Shown piece after piece: positions 8,329 to 18,232 of a stretch of DNA of 64,000 nucleotides (positions are counted from its first letter, which is position 1; every line of letters starts with the position of its first letter). The notes beneath the pieces were generated by a model. The model made no database searches, was not told where the DNA came from, and saw nothing but the letters and a program-made list of their open reading frames with translations. Made by a program: the position numbers and the translations under genes. Origin of the DNA: Saccharicrinis carchari (GTDB lineage: Bacteria; Bacteroidota; Bacteroidia; Bacteroidales; Marinilabiliaceae). The stretch spans positions 369,570 to 433,569 of the forward strand of contig NZ_FXTB01000004.1 of the NCBI RefSeq assembly GCF_900182605.1. The letters run 5' to 3'.

Positions 8329-11046
8329 TTATTTTAGATCCTTTTTGATATTAGCCTGGGCTGCGGCCACCCGGGCTATCGGCACTCTGAAAGGGGAACA
8401 CGAAACATAGTTCATCCCCACTGAGTCGCAAAACTCTACAGACTTAGGCTCACCTCCATGTTCGCCACAAATACCTACCTTAAGGTCGGGCTTGGTAAAA
8501 CGTCCTCTTTGGGTTCCCATTTCAACCAGTTGCCCCACCCCTTCTTGATCCAGCACCTGGAAGGGATCTGTTTTAAGAATACCTTTTTCGAGATAAACAG
8601 GTAAAAACTTATTGGCATCATCGCGTGAGTAACCGAAGGCCATCTGCGTTAAATCATTGGTACCAAACGAAAAGAACTCGGCCACTTCGGCCACCTTGTC
8701 GGCTAATAAGGCGGCACGCGGTATTTCTATCATGGTACCTACCAAGTAGTCTACTTTATCCCCTTTTTCGGCAAATACGAGGTCGGCTGTTTTGCGGATA
8801 ATGTCGTTTTGCATTTTCAATTCTTCCACTGTACCAATGAGGGGTACCATAATTTCGGGTTTTGCAATAACACCTTTTTTCTTAAGATTAATAGCTGCCT
8901 CTATAATTGCCCGGGTTTGCATTTCGGTAATTTCGGGATAAGTATTCCCTAAACGGCAACCACGATGACCTAACATGGGGTTAATTTCCTCCAAATCCGA
9001 AATTTTTGTTTTCACCTCAGCCAGGCTGATTCCCATTTCCGTGGCCATATCTTGCTGGGCGGCTTCGGTATGCGGTACAAACTCATGTAAAGGCGGATCC
9101 AGCAAACGAATGGTAACGCTGTACCCGTCCATGGCTTCAAATATACCTTCAAAGTCCTCACGTTGATAAGGAAGCAGTTTATCCAATGCAGCTCTTCTTC
9201 CGTTTTCATCCGACGAAAGAATCATTTCGCGTACCGATTTTATCCTGCCACCTTCAAAAAACATATGCTCTGTGCGGCATAAACCAATACCCTGGGCACC
9301 AAAATCGCGTGCTACCCTGGCATCCTTGGGCGTGTCGGCATTGGTGCGTACATTCATCCGGGTGTGTTTTGTAGCAAAATCCATGATATGACCGAAATCG
9401 CCATCTAAATCAGGCTGAGTTGTTTTAACGCTTCCGCCATAAACCTTACCTGTTGAACCGTTCAACGATATCCAATCCCCTTCTTTATACACTTTACCAT
9501 CTATACGCATCACACGTTCTTTGTAATCAATTTTTAAGGCACCGGCACCAGATACGCAGCACTTACCCATTCCGCGTGCTACTACGGCAGCGTGCGATGT
9601 CATCCCCCCTCTGGCGGTGAGTATGCCCTTGGCCACTACCATGCCTTCTAAATCTTCGGGTGATGTTTCGGTGCGCACCAGGATAGTTACCGGATACTTT
9701 TTGGCCTCATCGGCAAAGAAAACAATTTGTCCGGAGGCTGCTCCCGGCGATGCAGGCAATCCCCTTGCCAACTCCTGAGCAGAAGTAATGGCATCCAGAT
9801 CAAAAACCGGATGTAAAAGTTCGTCCAGCTTATTGGCTTCAATACGCATCAAAACCATTTTATCGTCGATAATTTTTTCGCGGTACATATCCATCGCAAT
9901 TTTTACCATAGCCGCACCCGTTCGCTTACCGTTTCGTGTTTGCAGCAACCATAATTTACCATCCTGAACGGTAAACTCAAGATCTTGCATATCCTTATAA
10001 TGGTGTTCCAATTTTTTCTGAACGGCATCCAATTCCTTGTACACTTTTGGCATCGCCTCTTCGAGCGAAGGATACATATCTACTCTGTCCTCTTCAGTAA
10101 CCCCCTGAAGCTCGGCCCAGCGTAGAGAGCCTTCTTTGGTTATTTGCTGTGGTGTGCGTATACCGGCAACCACATCTTCGCCCTGTGCATTGATAAGGTA
10201 TTCGCCATTAAATATATTTTCACCTGTTCCGGCATCCCTGGTAAAGGCTACCCCTGTGGCCGAGTTATCCCCCATATTACCATACACCATGGCCTGAACA
10301 TTAACGGCAGTTCCCCATTCATCGGGTATGCCTTCCATGCGGCGATATATTTTTGCCCTATCGGTATTCCAACTGTCAAAAACGGCTGTAACCGCACCCC
10401 ACAGTTGCTCCCAGGCACTTTCCGGAAAATCATGACCTGTTTGTTCTTTTACAGCAAGCTTAAATAAAGTAACCAGCTCTTTTAAGTCTTCCACATCCAA
10501 ATCGGTATCTAAATCAACCCCTTTGCGCTCCTTCACCTCTTCCATTATGCGTTCGAAGGGATCAATCTCTTCTTTCGATTCTGGTTTCATGCCCAACACA
10601 ACATCGCCGTACATCTGCACAAAGCGACGGTAAGAATCCCAGGCAAAACGATCGTTATTTGATTTGGCAGCAATTCCTGCAACGGAATCATCATTGAGTC
10701 CTAAGTTAAGTACCGTATCCATCATACCGGGCATTGATGCTCTGGCACCTGAGCGTACGGAAACCAAAAGAGGATTATTTTTATCGCCGAAGGAAGTATT
10801 GGTTAAGGCCTCTACATTTTTAACAGCGGCTTCAACCTCGGCTTTCAAAAGGTCAACAATAGCATCTTTACCTAATTTATTGTATTCGATACAGGCATCT
10901 GTGGTTATGGTAAACCCGGGGGGCACCGGTACGCCAATCAAATTCATTTCGGCCAGGTTCGCACCCTTACCGCCCAGCAGATTTTTCATGTCAACCCTTC
11001 CTTCGGCTTTTCCATTTCCGAAGGTATAAACTCTTTTTACAGCCAT
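8329..11046 (-). CDS. ppdK: pyruvate, phosphate dikinase
   Basis: A 905-residue PPDK, a normal length for the bacterial enzyme. It interconverts pyruvate + ATP + Pi and phosphoenolpyruvate + AMP + PPi. The N-terminal nucleotide-binding domain opens with FGNGKAEG and KNLLGGKGANLAEM. The phospho-carrier domain holds the catalytic histidine (His485) in GGMTSHAAVVARGMGKCC. The C-terminal PEP/pyruvate TIM barrel has LLDPPLHEFVP, MIEIPRAAL and CGEHGG, with its catalytic cysteine. It is transcribed alone, with its own terminator. In Bacteroidota this enzyme supports PPi-linked glycolysis or gluconeogenesis, so it would receive carbon from the starch locus (inference). Confidence 0.97.
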   Translation of the reverse strand: MAVKRVYTFGNGKAEGRVDMKNLLGGKGANLAEMNLIGVPVPPGFTITTDACIEYNKLGKDAIVDLLKAEVEAAVKNVEALTNTSFGDKNNPLLVSVRSGARASMPGMMDTVLNLGLNDDSVAGIAAKSNNDRFAWDSYRRFVQMYGDVVLGMKPESKEEIDPFERIMEEVKERKGVDLDTDLDVEDLKELVTLFKLAVKEQTGHDFPESAWEQLWGAVTAVFDSWNTDRAKIYRRMEGIPDEWGTAVNVQAMVYGNMGDNSATGVAFTRDAGTGENIFNGEYLINAQGEDVVAGIRTPQQITKEGSLRWAELQGVTEEDRVDMYPSLEEAMPKVYKELDAVQKKLEHHYKDMQDLEFTVQDGKLWLLQTRNGKRTGAAMVKIAMDMYREKIIDDKMVLMRIEANKLDELLHPVFDLDAITSAQELARGLPASPGAASGQIVFFADEAKKYPVTILVRTETSPEDLEGMVVAKGILTARGGMTSHAAVVARGMGKCCVSGAGALKIDYKERVMRIDGKVYKEGDWISLNGSTGKVYGGSVKTTQPDLDGDFGHIMDFATKHTRMNVRTNADTPKDARVARDFGAQGIGLCRTEHMFFEGGRIKSVREMILSSDENGRRAALDKLLPYQREDFEGIFEAMDGYSVTIRLLDPPLHEFVPHTEAAQQDMATEMGISLAEVKTKISDLEEINPMLGHRGCRLGNTYPEITEMQTRAIIEAAINLKKKGVIAKPEIMVPLIGTVEELKMQNDIIRKTADLVFAEKGDKVDYLVGTMIEIPRAALLADKVAEVAEFFSFGTNDLTQMAFGYSRDDANKFLPVYLEKGILKTDPFQVLDQEGVGQLVEMGTQRGRFTKPDLKVGICGEHGGEPKSVEFCDSVGMNYVSCSPFRVPIARVAAAQANIKKDLK

Positions 11047-11228
11047 AATTAAGGAATTTTATAAGTTAGAATTTTGAATTGTTAGGTATTTATTTTAAGC
11101 GCTAATAAAGTAAACGTTTTTTTTTGAGAATAAAAATGCCTCTGGTCACTTCTTCACAACGGGATTGTTTTTTACTGTAATGAATGCAGGAAGTGGCCAT
11201 ATAAACAATCCATTTTACCGGTTACAAC

Positions 11229-11261
11229 CAAAAAAAAAGAGGTACTGTTAAGCACCTCTTT
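11229..11261 (-). terminator. Rho-independent terminator after the DHOD-like gene
   Basis: On the minus strand AAAGAGGT (11261-11254) pairs with ACCTCTTT (11243-11236) and runs directly into a T-tract. It lies 25 bases past the stop of the upstream gene. Confidence 0.85.
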
Positions 11262-11286
11262 AAATATAATATTTGTAAACATGGGT

Positions 11287-12294
11287 TTACACCATATATT
11301 TTTTAATAATATCTTTCGATTTCATCAAATAATCGACATACTGCGCTCTTTTATAAGCGAAAGGCTCTGTTAGGTTTTCCTTTGACAGCTTCCCTTTAAA
11401 ATCACTTAACTTAGTATAACCCTTATTTTTCATCCATACATTTAAATCTTCGAGCATGGTAGTGATTTCCGATACACCGTTTTTATAAACCGTGCTCACA
11501 ACCTGCACCACATCTGTGCCGGCCAATAATACCGTTATTAAATCTTCTGAATCGTGAATTCCATTGGATGCACATAAGGAACCTTTAACGGTACCGGAAA
11601 CTAAGCCAACATAACGCAAGGAAAGTCTGTTGTCGTTTTTGCTGCTTAGGTTATAGGGCATTTTTAATTCTTCCGTTTCGATATCGATATCGGGCTGAAA
11701 AAAACGGTTGAATAAAACGAAACCATCTGTACCCGCCTCATCAAAGTTGCGAATCACATTCAATGTATTGGCATAATAGGGGCTCAATTTAATACTTACG
11801 GGTATTTTTAGCGCCTCTTTCACCTTTTTAAACACATTCAATTGTTCTTTTTCAATATCCGACGAGCTTTTTTGATTTTCGGATATAGTGTGATAAAAAT
11901 TAAGCTCTATACCTGCCACCCCTGTTTGCTCCAGATATTGGGCATACTCGACCCAACTAACATCGTACACACAATTTAAACTGGCAAAAACAGGAATTGA
12001 AACAGCATCAACCACCTCTTTAAGCCCCATCAAATGAAGTTTGGGGCCACTATGTTCAACCTGGGGAAACAGGGTAATCATCTCTGCATGACGATGCTCA
12101 TATTCGCTCAAATCCTCCTCCAGTTCGGCAGACTCCAAGTGTATCTGTTCTTCAAAAAGTGATTTATAAACTATTGCTGCCGCTCCTGCCTCTTCCAGTT
12201 TTTGAGCCATCTTTACATTGGTAACCAAATTGCTGGCTCCAACTATAATGGGATTTTTGAGTTCAATTCCCATGTAGGTAGTTTTTAGATCCAT
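11287..12294 (-). CDS. dihydroorotate dehydrogenase-like flavoprotein
   Basis: A 335-residue TIM-barrel protein beginning MDLKTTYMGIELKNPIIVGAS, the usual opening of the dihydroorotate dehydrogenase-like subgroup found next to PPDK or pyruvate oxidoreductase genes in many anaerobes. FMN-site patterns VSIKLSP, DGFVLFNRF and the GTDVVQVVSTVYKNG phosphate-binding segment are present. Class 1 DHODs carry a catalytic cysteine in a loop around residue 130; here NCVYDVSW occupies that region, so Cys may be retained. Whether it makes orotate or reduces another substrate cannot be decided from sequence. It is a single-gene unit with its own terminator. Confidence 0.85.
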   Translation of the reverse strand: MDLKTTYMGIELKNPIIVGASNLVTNVKMAQKLEEAGAAAIVYKSLFEEQIHLESAELEEDLSEYEHRHAEMITLFPQVEHSGPKLHLMGLKEVVDAVSIPVFASLNCVYDVSWVEYAQYLEQTGVAGIELNFYHTISENQKSSSDIEKEQLNVFKKVKEALKIPVSIKLSPYYANTLNVIRNFDEAGTDGFVLFNRFFQPDIDIETEELKMPYNLSSKNDNRLSLRYVGLVSGTVKGSLCASNGIHDSEDLITVLLAGTDVVQVVSTVYKNGVSEITTMLEDLNVWMKNKGYTKLSDFKGKLSKENLTEPFAYKRAQYVDYLMKSKDIIKKYMV

Positions 12295-12509
12295 GTTTTT
12301 ATTTGTTAAGGGATTATAGTGTATTTAACAATTGATGATAATTAAAAGTTGATACGTAAAAATACATAAACAATTGTAAACTGACTAATATGTTTGTGGA
12401 TATTAATTCTTTGCCTACGCTATTTGTTTTCTATTAAAAATAAGAACTCATTAGTATTTTATGGAAGGCATCCATTCAGGGAAAAAAACTCCAGCCTCGC
12501 TGACTTTGT

Positions 12510-12893
12510 TCACAACTTGGCTATAAGCCAGTTTAGTGCGGATACTTTTGTAGAAAACACCTGAACTTCAAAACCGGTTTCTTTACCTACTTTCTCCAAA
12601 AAAAGTATGGATGCAGCAACCGAATATGGATCATTCACAATAAGTGCCTGCTTTTTGGCCTGAACAACGTGCTTTACCGTATGCAAGAACTCTATTATCT
12701 CGGGTAAGGCATCCAGCGGTATTTCAAATTTGCCTTTTCTGTAATCGGATAACAGGTTATAATTTAGCTGGGTAAATTCTTTCATAGTTAATAGTTCCGC
12801 CCACGCTTCGCCGATATCTTCTTTTGTTATCAATCCCGAATGTGTATATCTAACTATCCTCAAGTCATGATCCACGCTTATCGAAAACTTCAT
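12510..12893 (-). CDS. small STAS/SpoIIAA-like protein, function unknown
   Basis: A 127-residue soluble protein without signal peptide. The layout MKFSISVDHDLRIVRYTHSG, a middle NLLSDYRKGKFEI and the late PYSVAASILFLEKV resembles the SpoIIAA-like (STAS-type) domain often found as single-domain proteins in Bacteroidota. There is no clear serine phospho-acceptor of the SpoIIAA type, so a partner-switching role is uncertain. It is flanked by about 200-base gaps on both sides and seems to be transcribed alone. Confidence 0.6.
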   Translation of the reverse strand: MKFSISVDHDLRIVRYTHSGLITKEDIGEAWAELLTMKEFTQLNYNLLSDYRKGKFEIPLDALPEIIEFLHTVKHVVQAKKQALIVNDPYSVAASILFLEKVGKETGFEVQVFSTKVSALNWLIAKL

Positions 12894-13008
12894 AATTGAT
12901 GTCTGTAGTGTTGGAACGGGGCCAACTAGTTTATAGCTACAATATAACGATAAATTACTTTAGACCGATATGAAGTTTTAAAAAATATAAACCTGCAATT
13001 AAAACAGT

Positions 13009-13040
13009 AACTGCCTCCCACGATATTGCGGAAGGCAGTT
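13009..13040 (-). terminator. possible hairpin terminator of the T9SS-secreted repeat protein gene
   Basis: AACTGCCT (13009-13016) pairs with AGGCAGTT (13033-13040). On the minus strand it is followed by a weak T-rich run (ACTGTTTTAATT). It lies about 150 bases beyond the stop at 13188, so the assignment is tentative. Confidence 0.45.
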
Positions 13041-13187
13041 CTGTATTATGGGTATAGAGCGTAGTATTACTTTACCCCCGGGAAGTATTTACTCCCCCAC
13101 ATTAACAATACTATTGCAAAGCGCATATAAAATCAGGGTTTCACCAAAATGGGATACCCTGATTAATTATAAGCAATCTTTTATTAC

Positions 13188-15791
13188 CTATTTTTTAATA
13201 ATGCGCTTACTTATTATATTTCCTTGTACATCTGTAATTCTGAATATATATATCCCCATTGGTAAACGTGATATGTCAATCGCGTTATTTTGCATAGGGG
13301 TTGAATAGATTAAACTACCATCTACATTAAAAATTTCTGTTTTAGAAATTTGCAATACCCCTTCTACAAAAACAATTTTAGTTGCAGGGTTTGGCCAAAC
13401 TTTAACAGATGACGGTGCTGTGGAGGCCATTGAGGTCGCTGTTAAAACTATTGCTTCAGAAACATCCATATCAGCAACAAGTAATACGGCATCATGAACA
13501 GACACAGCGTTTACTGTTACCTGATAGGTGTAACTCCCATTGGGCAATTCGATTGTAGCCTCGCCTGCATAATTTGTCAATATATCTTCTCCAACACTCT
13601 CAATTTGTATAAGGGCATTTTCAACAGCTTCCCCGTCCATGGTTACGCTAAAAGTCACCACCCATTTATTAATAGCAAATTCAGCGCTCACATTTATGTC
13701 TCCATTTACCGCCATATCGGTTCTGGCCGCTGTTGTTACACCATCACTCCATTGTACAAAATGATAACCTTGATCGGGAACCGCTGTAACTTCTGCACCA
13801 TCCTGACCGTGATCTACACTCTGCGAGGCAGCACCACTGATAGAACCGTTTACGCCGGCAGTATAGGTAAGACTGTAAGTATTGATAGCAAACTCAGCGC
13901 TCACATTTATGTCTGCTTGAACTGACATATCGGATCTGGCAGCTGTTGTTACACCATCGCTCCATTGTACAAAATGATAGCCTTGATTGGGAACCGCTGT
14001 TACCTCAGTGCCATCCTGACCGTGTTTTGCACTCTGGGAGGCAGCACCACTGATAGAACCGTTTGCACCGGCAGTGTAGGTAAGGTTGTAAGTATTGATC
14101 TCCAACACAGCCGTAAATGTTCTATCTTCGGTTACCGTCAGTACGTAAGGATTATCTGTACTCAATAAACTTCCAGCCTCCTGCCATTCAACAAAATGAT
14201 AGCCTATGCCCGGAATGCATTTAATTTGCACATTCTCATTTTCGCGAATAATATAACTGCCTGTAATTTCATTATCAGGAAGAAGAACCTCACTTGCACC
14301 ATTTAAAACTTGTACCAATCCATTAGCCGAGGGTTGCACAATAATATTGTGAACAGGAACAAAATGTGCGCTTATGGTGCGATTACCTGTTGCACTAAAT
14401 GTCAACGGATTTTCAGATGAAAGTATAGTTCCGCCTTCGCTCCATTCGGTAAAAATATAACCACTGTTAGCGGTAGCTGTTAATGATACAGCGGCATTGT
14501 TTTCGTACTGTCCTGCTCCACTTACCATTCCTCCCTCCTGTGGCGCTGTTACACAAGAGACTATTCGCATATCGGGAACATTAAAAAAGTACCGAACGTT
14601 TGGGCCGTGGGGACCATAGATGCCATTCTTTTTATAATCTATATAGGTACACGAAAAATTGACCAATGCATCCGATGAAGATGACACAGTTGAAAGGCCA
14701 TAGGCAGCCTCAATCAAGGGAACTTGCTGAAATTCGGTAGGCCAGGTTTCGTCCTCCGGATATTTTTCTGCGTACATGGCACGTTCGCCTGCTATACTAA
14801 CAATTATGGTTTCTTTACCCATAGCATTGGCGTGAACATTTACTGCATTTACTGCTTGCCCCTCTGCAAGTGTCAAAATTTCTTCTCCCGGGCTGTTGTC
14901 AAGTACCGATTTATACATTATTTTCTGTGGAGAAGATTTAGTTATATAAACAATACGTGGGTTTCCATCGGAATGTCTGCAAATATCCATATAGTTTTTA
15001 GCAGCCGAAGAAATAACCACCGGTGCGCCCCAGGCACCATCCACACACGTTCTATAGCCCAATTCTCCGTTACCTTTATTTCTCCAATAAAGTCCGGCTA
15101 TGGAGCCGTCCTGTTGCTTTATAGCAGAGAAATAGCCCATACCGCTATCAACTCCGGTGTCGCTATAATCGGCTATTGTAATGGTTTGCCAGGCTCCGGT
15201 GATGGGATCCCTCCTAAATTCATAAGCTTTTCCGCCATAATCCCACCAGCCGCTATATATGGTAATTAAATGCACCGTTCCATCCTCATCAACCAAAAGG
15301 TCTCTTATCACCTTACCGCCCATGGTTTGGCCGGGTGTTTCTATGGCCTCTTGTTGCCATGCGTTACCCGTATATTTATACACATAAATATGGCGCCAAA
15401 AGTAGTAGTCCAATGAAATTGAATTTCCATAGTCATAACCTGGTCTAACATCTATGGCAAGAAACAAATCTCCGTTTCCATTTCCCTTAATCATGGCATT
15501 GGAAATTTTTCCATCAAATTCAGAGGGGACGGATTGTTCCTGCCAATTCAATCCTTCATCCGAACTGGTTAAATATTTCAACTTATAATTATCCACCACC
15601 ACCAAATGCAAAGTGCCGGCATTGTCTTTATAAAGATTTGACCTGTGACCATGAGAATAGCCAACATAAGAGGCGGTTGAATAGGATTCTCCGGTAAAAA
15701 TTTCAGTCTGGTAACTTTGCGCGTTTAAAGTTGAATAAGTGCCTATGCAAAGCAAAGTAAGGATACATAGAAATGATAAATTTTTTTTCAT
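13188..15791 (-). CDS. secreted multidomain protein with Asp-box region, InlB-type repeats and T9SS sorting domain
   Basis: A protein of about 867 residues with an N-terminal signal peptide (MKKNLSFLCILTLLCIG, cut near LNAQ). The ATG at 15791 is preferred over the one at 15804-15806 because it starts directly at the signal peptide. The first half resembles a BNR/sialidase-type propeller; one Asp-box, SSDEGLNWQ, is visible. Next come four divergent InlB B-type repeats (GYIFTEWSEGG, GYHFVEWQEAG and two GYHFVQWSDGV units), then a domain starting INKWVVTFSVTMDGE. The final 75 residues are a type A T9SS sorting signal (VWPNPATKIVFVEG to ISKRIIKK). It is probably exported to the surface; the ligand is unknown. 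Confidence 0.85.
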   Translation of the reverse strand: MKKNLSFLCILTLLCIGTYSTLNAQSYQTEIFTGESYSTASYVGYSHGHRSNLYKDNAGTLHLVVVDNYKLKYLTSSDEGLNWQEQSVPSEFDGKISNAMIKGNGNGDLFLAIDVRPGYDYGNSISLDYYFWRHIYVYKYTGNAWQQEAIETPGQTMGGKVIRDLLVDEDGTVHLITIYSGWWDYGGKAYEFRRDPITGAWQTITIADYSDTGVDSGMGYFSAIKQQDGSIAGLYWRNKGNGELGYRTCVDGAWGAPVVISSAAKNYMDICRHSDGNPRIVYITKSSPQKIMYKSVLDNSPGEEILTLAEGQAVNAVNVHANAMGKETIIVSIAGERAMYAEKYPEDETWPTEFQQVPLIEAAYGLSTVSSSSDALVNFSCTYIDYKKNGIYGPHGPNVRYFFNVPDMRIVSCVTAPQEGGMVSGAGQYENNAAVSLTATANSGYIFTEWSEGGTILSSENPLTFSATGNRTISAHFVPVHNIIVQPSANGLVQVLNGASEVLLPDNEITGSYIIRENENVQIKCIPGIGYHFVEWQEAGSLLSTDNPYVLTVTEDRTFTAVLEINTYNLTYTAGANGSISGAASQSAKHGQDGTEVTAVPNQGYHFVQWSDGVTTAARSDMSVQADINVSAEFAINTYSLTYTAGVNGSISGAASQSVDHGQDGAEVTAVPDQGYHFVQWSDGVTTAARTDMAVNGDINVSAEFAINKWVVTFSVTMDGEAVENALIQIESVGEDILTNYAGEATIELPNGSYTYQVTVNAVSVHDAVLLVADMDVSEAIVLTATSMASTAPSSVKVWPNPATKIVFVEGVLQISKTEIFNVDGSLIYSTPMQNNAIDISRLPMGIYIFRITDVQGNIISKRIIKK
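13673..14098 (-). repeat. tandem 213-bp duplication inside the secreted repeat protein gene
   Basis: Two head-to-tail units, 13673-13885 and 13886-14098, are nearly identical in DNA and encode two 71-residue InlB-type repeats differing at only a few residues. The near-identity contrasts with the other two repeats of the same protein, which have diverged, and points to a recent in-frame duplication. Confidence 0.9.
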
Positions 15792-15912
15792 CGCGGTAAA
15801 TTTCAATTATGAGTAGTCAATAATATATTCTTCTCGCTAAAAATACGTGTGCGATGAATTTGCGTTCGTGCAAAAGGTAAAACGTGCTATAAAAAGGTAA
15901 AAAAGCGGGGAA

Positions 15913-17133
15913 CTATTGATTAAACGCCGTGTTTCTCTGACGGAATTCATTGGGGGCAATACCCTCGAATTGCCTGAAAGCCCGCACAAAAGAGGAGTAA
16001 TTGACGAAGCCCGACATGCCGGCGATTACCGAAAGCGAGTATTGACCGGTTTTGGGATGCGTCATCATTTCTTTCGCCTCCTGTATCCGGTAACGGTTTA
16101 CGAAAACCGAAAATCGGACACCATGCGCCTGGTTTATCAGACGCGAAATATAAGTACGGTTGGTATTGAGGTGGCGTGCCACGTCCCATATTTTTAGTTC
16201 GGGATTGAGGTAAGGGCGTTTTTCGGAAAAATAAATTTCCAGTTTATCTTTTAATCCGTCCGGGATTGTACCGGAGTTTTCGTCTTCCCCGTCATTTGTG
16301 TTTTCTTCGGGCAGACTTTTCAGTACGCTTGTATCTTCCGATTCGTCGCTTTCTAAATTTTTAGAGGGAAATATATTAACACTTTGCCGGTTGCTATGAT
16401 TGCCAATCATGGCAAAGAAGATGCCCAAAAACAGAAACGGGATGGATGACAACATGTCGTTGTCGAGAATATCGCGGCGATGGAACCAATGCACAGCGAT
16501 ACCGGAAATAACGGCCAGCACAAAAAAGATGCCGAGTGTTTTTACCCAATCCAGGGATACCGCTTTAAGCGAAGAATAATAATCTTCAATGGTTTTTTGG
16601 TGCTTGTTCACCAGACGAACCGTGGCTATATAATAAACAATAGAAAGAAGTATATAGGATAGTTTGGCTGTTGTGTCAACGAATTTCATCAAGCTAAATT
16701 TTCGATACACCTCATCGGCAACAGACGTTTTATTGAGTAGAAATTGATTTATATAATAAAGTTTTTCTTCCGGACTCATAAGTAGCGCGTACAGGATTAC
16801 CGAGCAACAGAGCAAGATTCCGGCCGGCACGAAATGAATAAAAAGTTGCTTACGTATTTTCGATGGGGTCACAATTTGGAGCACATAAATATAAAATAGC
16901 GGAAATAAAGCCAGAGCGGTAAAAAACACAAAGGGGTAAACTATTTTATAGATATGTAATGCTCCACCGTACATGCCTATACCGGAGAGAAATGTAATGC
17001 TACCGCACGCCATGAACAAAGCCATGATGAACCTGGGGTTTCGCAATGATATTTTGCTGAATATAAAAGTGAAAAACCAAATAAGGCTTACGATAAAAGG
17101 GAATAGCAGAAATATATAGGAATAGTTTAACAT
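15913..17133 (-). CDS. membrane-anchored AraC-family transcriptional regulator
   Basis: A 406-residue protein. About 240 N-terminal residues form roughly seven hydrophobic helices (starting MLNYSYIFLLFPFIVSLIWF), then comes an acidic linker (ESDESEDTS) and a C-terminal AraC-type double helix-turn-helix (about 295-400) with KIWDVARHLNTNRTYISRLI and VIAGMSGFVNYSSFVRAFRQ. This membrane-sensor plus AraC arrangement is common in Bacteroidota; the signal is unknown. It ends 121 bases before the secreted repeat protein gene on the same strand, so it might control that gene or the EamA exporter upstream. Confidence 0.85.
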   Translation of the reverse strand: MLNYSYIFLLFPFIVSLIWFFTFIFSKISLRNPRFIMALFMACGSITFLSGIGMYGGALHIYKIVYPFVFFTALALFPLFYIYVLQIVTPSKIRKQLFIHFVPAGILLCCSVILYALLMSPEEKLYYINQFLLNKTSVADEVYRKFSLMKFVDTTAKLSYILLSIVYYIATVRLVNKHQKTIEDYYSSLKAVSLDWVKTLGIFFVLAVISGIAVHWFHRRDILDNDMLSSIPFLFLGIFFAMIGNHSNRQSVNIFPSKNLESDESEDTSVLKSLPEENTNDGEDENSGTIPDGLKDKLEIYFSEKRPYLNPELKIWDVARHLNTNRTYISRLINQAHGVRFSVFVNRYRIQEAKEMMTHPKTGQYSLSVIAGMSGFVNYSSFVRAFRQFEGIAPNEFRQRNTAFNQ

Positions 17134-17172
17134 GGTTTGTCTTTTATAAACTCACAAATACTGCAGGTTACC

Positions 17173-18081
17173 TTATTTTATTCTGGCCTTTCTGTTCACA
17201 AAATTATACATTATCAAGGAAACAGCAATAATGAGCATTCCTATAATGGGTATGAGTTCGGGTTGTTCATCGGGCAGGAGTAACCAGCTCAATATTGCCC
17301 CAAAGATGGGCACTATAAATTTCCAAATATTCAGGTCCGAAACCAATACGCCGGGGCGCTGCAGGAGTTTAAACCATATACTAAAAGCAGCCGCCGAAAG
17401 AAAACTAAGCCAGGCCAACGAAATAAAATAGGCAGGTGGATGGTTAAAGCCCGTAAAGGGTTCGTAAAACAAAGAACCTACAAACAACACCAAGCCGCCC
17501 AGGCTCATTTGTAAGGCATTTAAGGTAGTAGGTGGAATTTTTCCTTTTTGTCGGGATACGAAAACATTGCCCACGCCCGAGGATATATTGGCTGCAATTA
17601 AAATACCCATACCCAACAATTGTTTCAGCTCGTCCTTATCGCTCCATTCCTTATGGTAGGCAATCAGCACGATACCTGCGATGCCCAGGGATATGGTAAG
17701 CATTTTGGGTAGGGTTAGCTTGTCGTTTTTCTGCATCAGCGACGATACGATAGCGGCAAACAAGGGCGACGAACCGATGAAGATGGCTGCAATGGCACCA
17801 GGAACCAGGCTTACACCGAGGTAAAATAAACTGTACAAAATCATGGTCTGGAACAGCGATATCTTTAGTATAAGCCAAAAATGGTGTTTGATTGCAAGGG
17901 TAATGTTTTTCCTGTTTTTAACAAGAGGGAAAAGTATGATTCCCGCTAAAAAAAAGCGTATCCCGGCAAATTGCAGGGGCGTGGTATATTCCAAGCCTAT
18001 TTTTATTCCTGCAAATGCTGTTGACCAAAGCAAGCAGGCAATGATGGCAAGGAAATAAGTCTGCCTAATGGTATTTTTCAT
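17173..18081 (-). CDS. EamA/DMT-family transporter
   Basis: About 302 residues with ten hydrophobic helices in two EamA halves. The first half has LLWSTAFAGIKIGLEYTTPL and the second starts near LLGMGILIAANISSGVG. The family exports metabolites, mostly amino acids or nucleotides; the substrate is not predictable. The ATG at 18081 (MKNTIRQTYFLAIIACLLW) is preferred because it places the first helix at the N-terminus; an upstream ATG at 18120 would add 13 polar residues. It lies between nhaC and the AraC-type regulator in the same orientation. Confidence 0.85.
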   Translation of the reverse strand: MKNTIRQTYFLAIIACLLWSTAFAGIKIGLEYTTPLQFAGIRFFLAGIILFPLVKNRKNITLAIKHHFWLILKISLFQTMILYSLFYLGVSLVPGAIAAIFIGSSPLFAAIVSSLMQKNDKLTLPKMLTISLGIAGIVLIAYHKEWSDKDELKQLLGMGILIAANISSGVGNVFVSRQKGKIPPTTLNALQMSLGGLVLFVGSLFYEPFTGFNHPPAYFISLAWLSFLSAAAFSIWFKLLQRPGVLVSDLNIWKFIVPIFGAILSWLLLPDEQPELIPIIGMLIIAVSLIMYNFVNRKARIK

Positions 18082-18232
18082 CTCGTCATAAATATTTGTT
18101 CTTATTGGTATTTTCCTCATTAAAGGATTAATTCTTTATGGCATTGGAAAGAACTTCGTTTCGATGGAACCAGCCAATAAGGCCTCTCCTCCCGTTTTGG
18201 CGGGACAGCTAGTGTTAGAGAAAAGGTACTAT

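Noticed and set aside
14724..15269. Plus-strand frame of 181 codons
   Set aside because: Antisense to the secreted repeat protein; codon pattern and composition are those of a shadow frame.
18185..18215. CCCG/CGGG hairpin between nhaC and the EamA gene as a terminator
   Set aside because: The stem is only about 5 bp and no T-tract follows on the minus strand.
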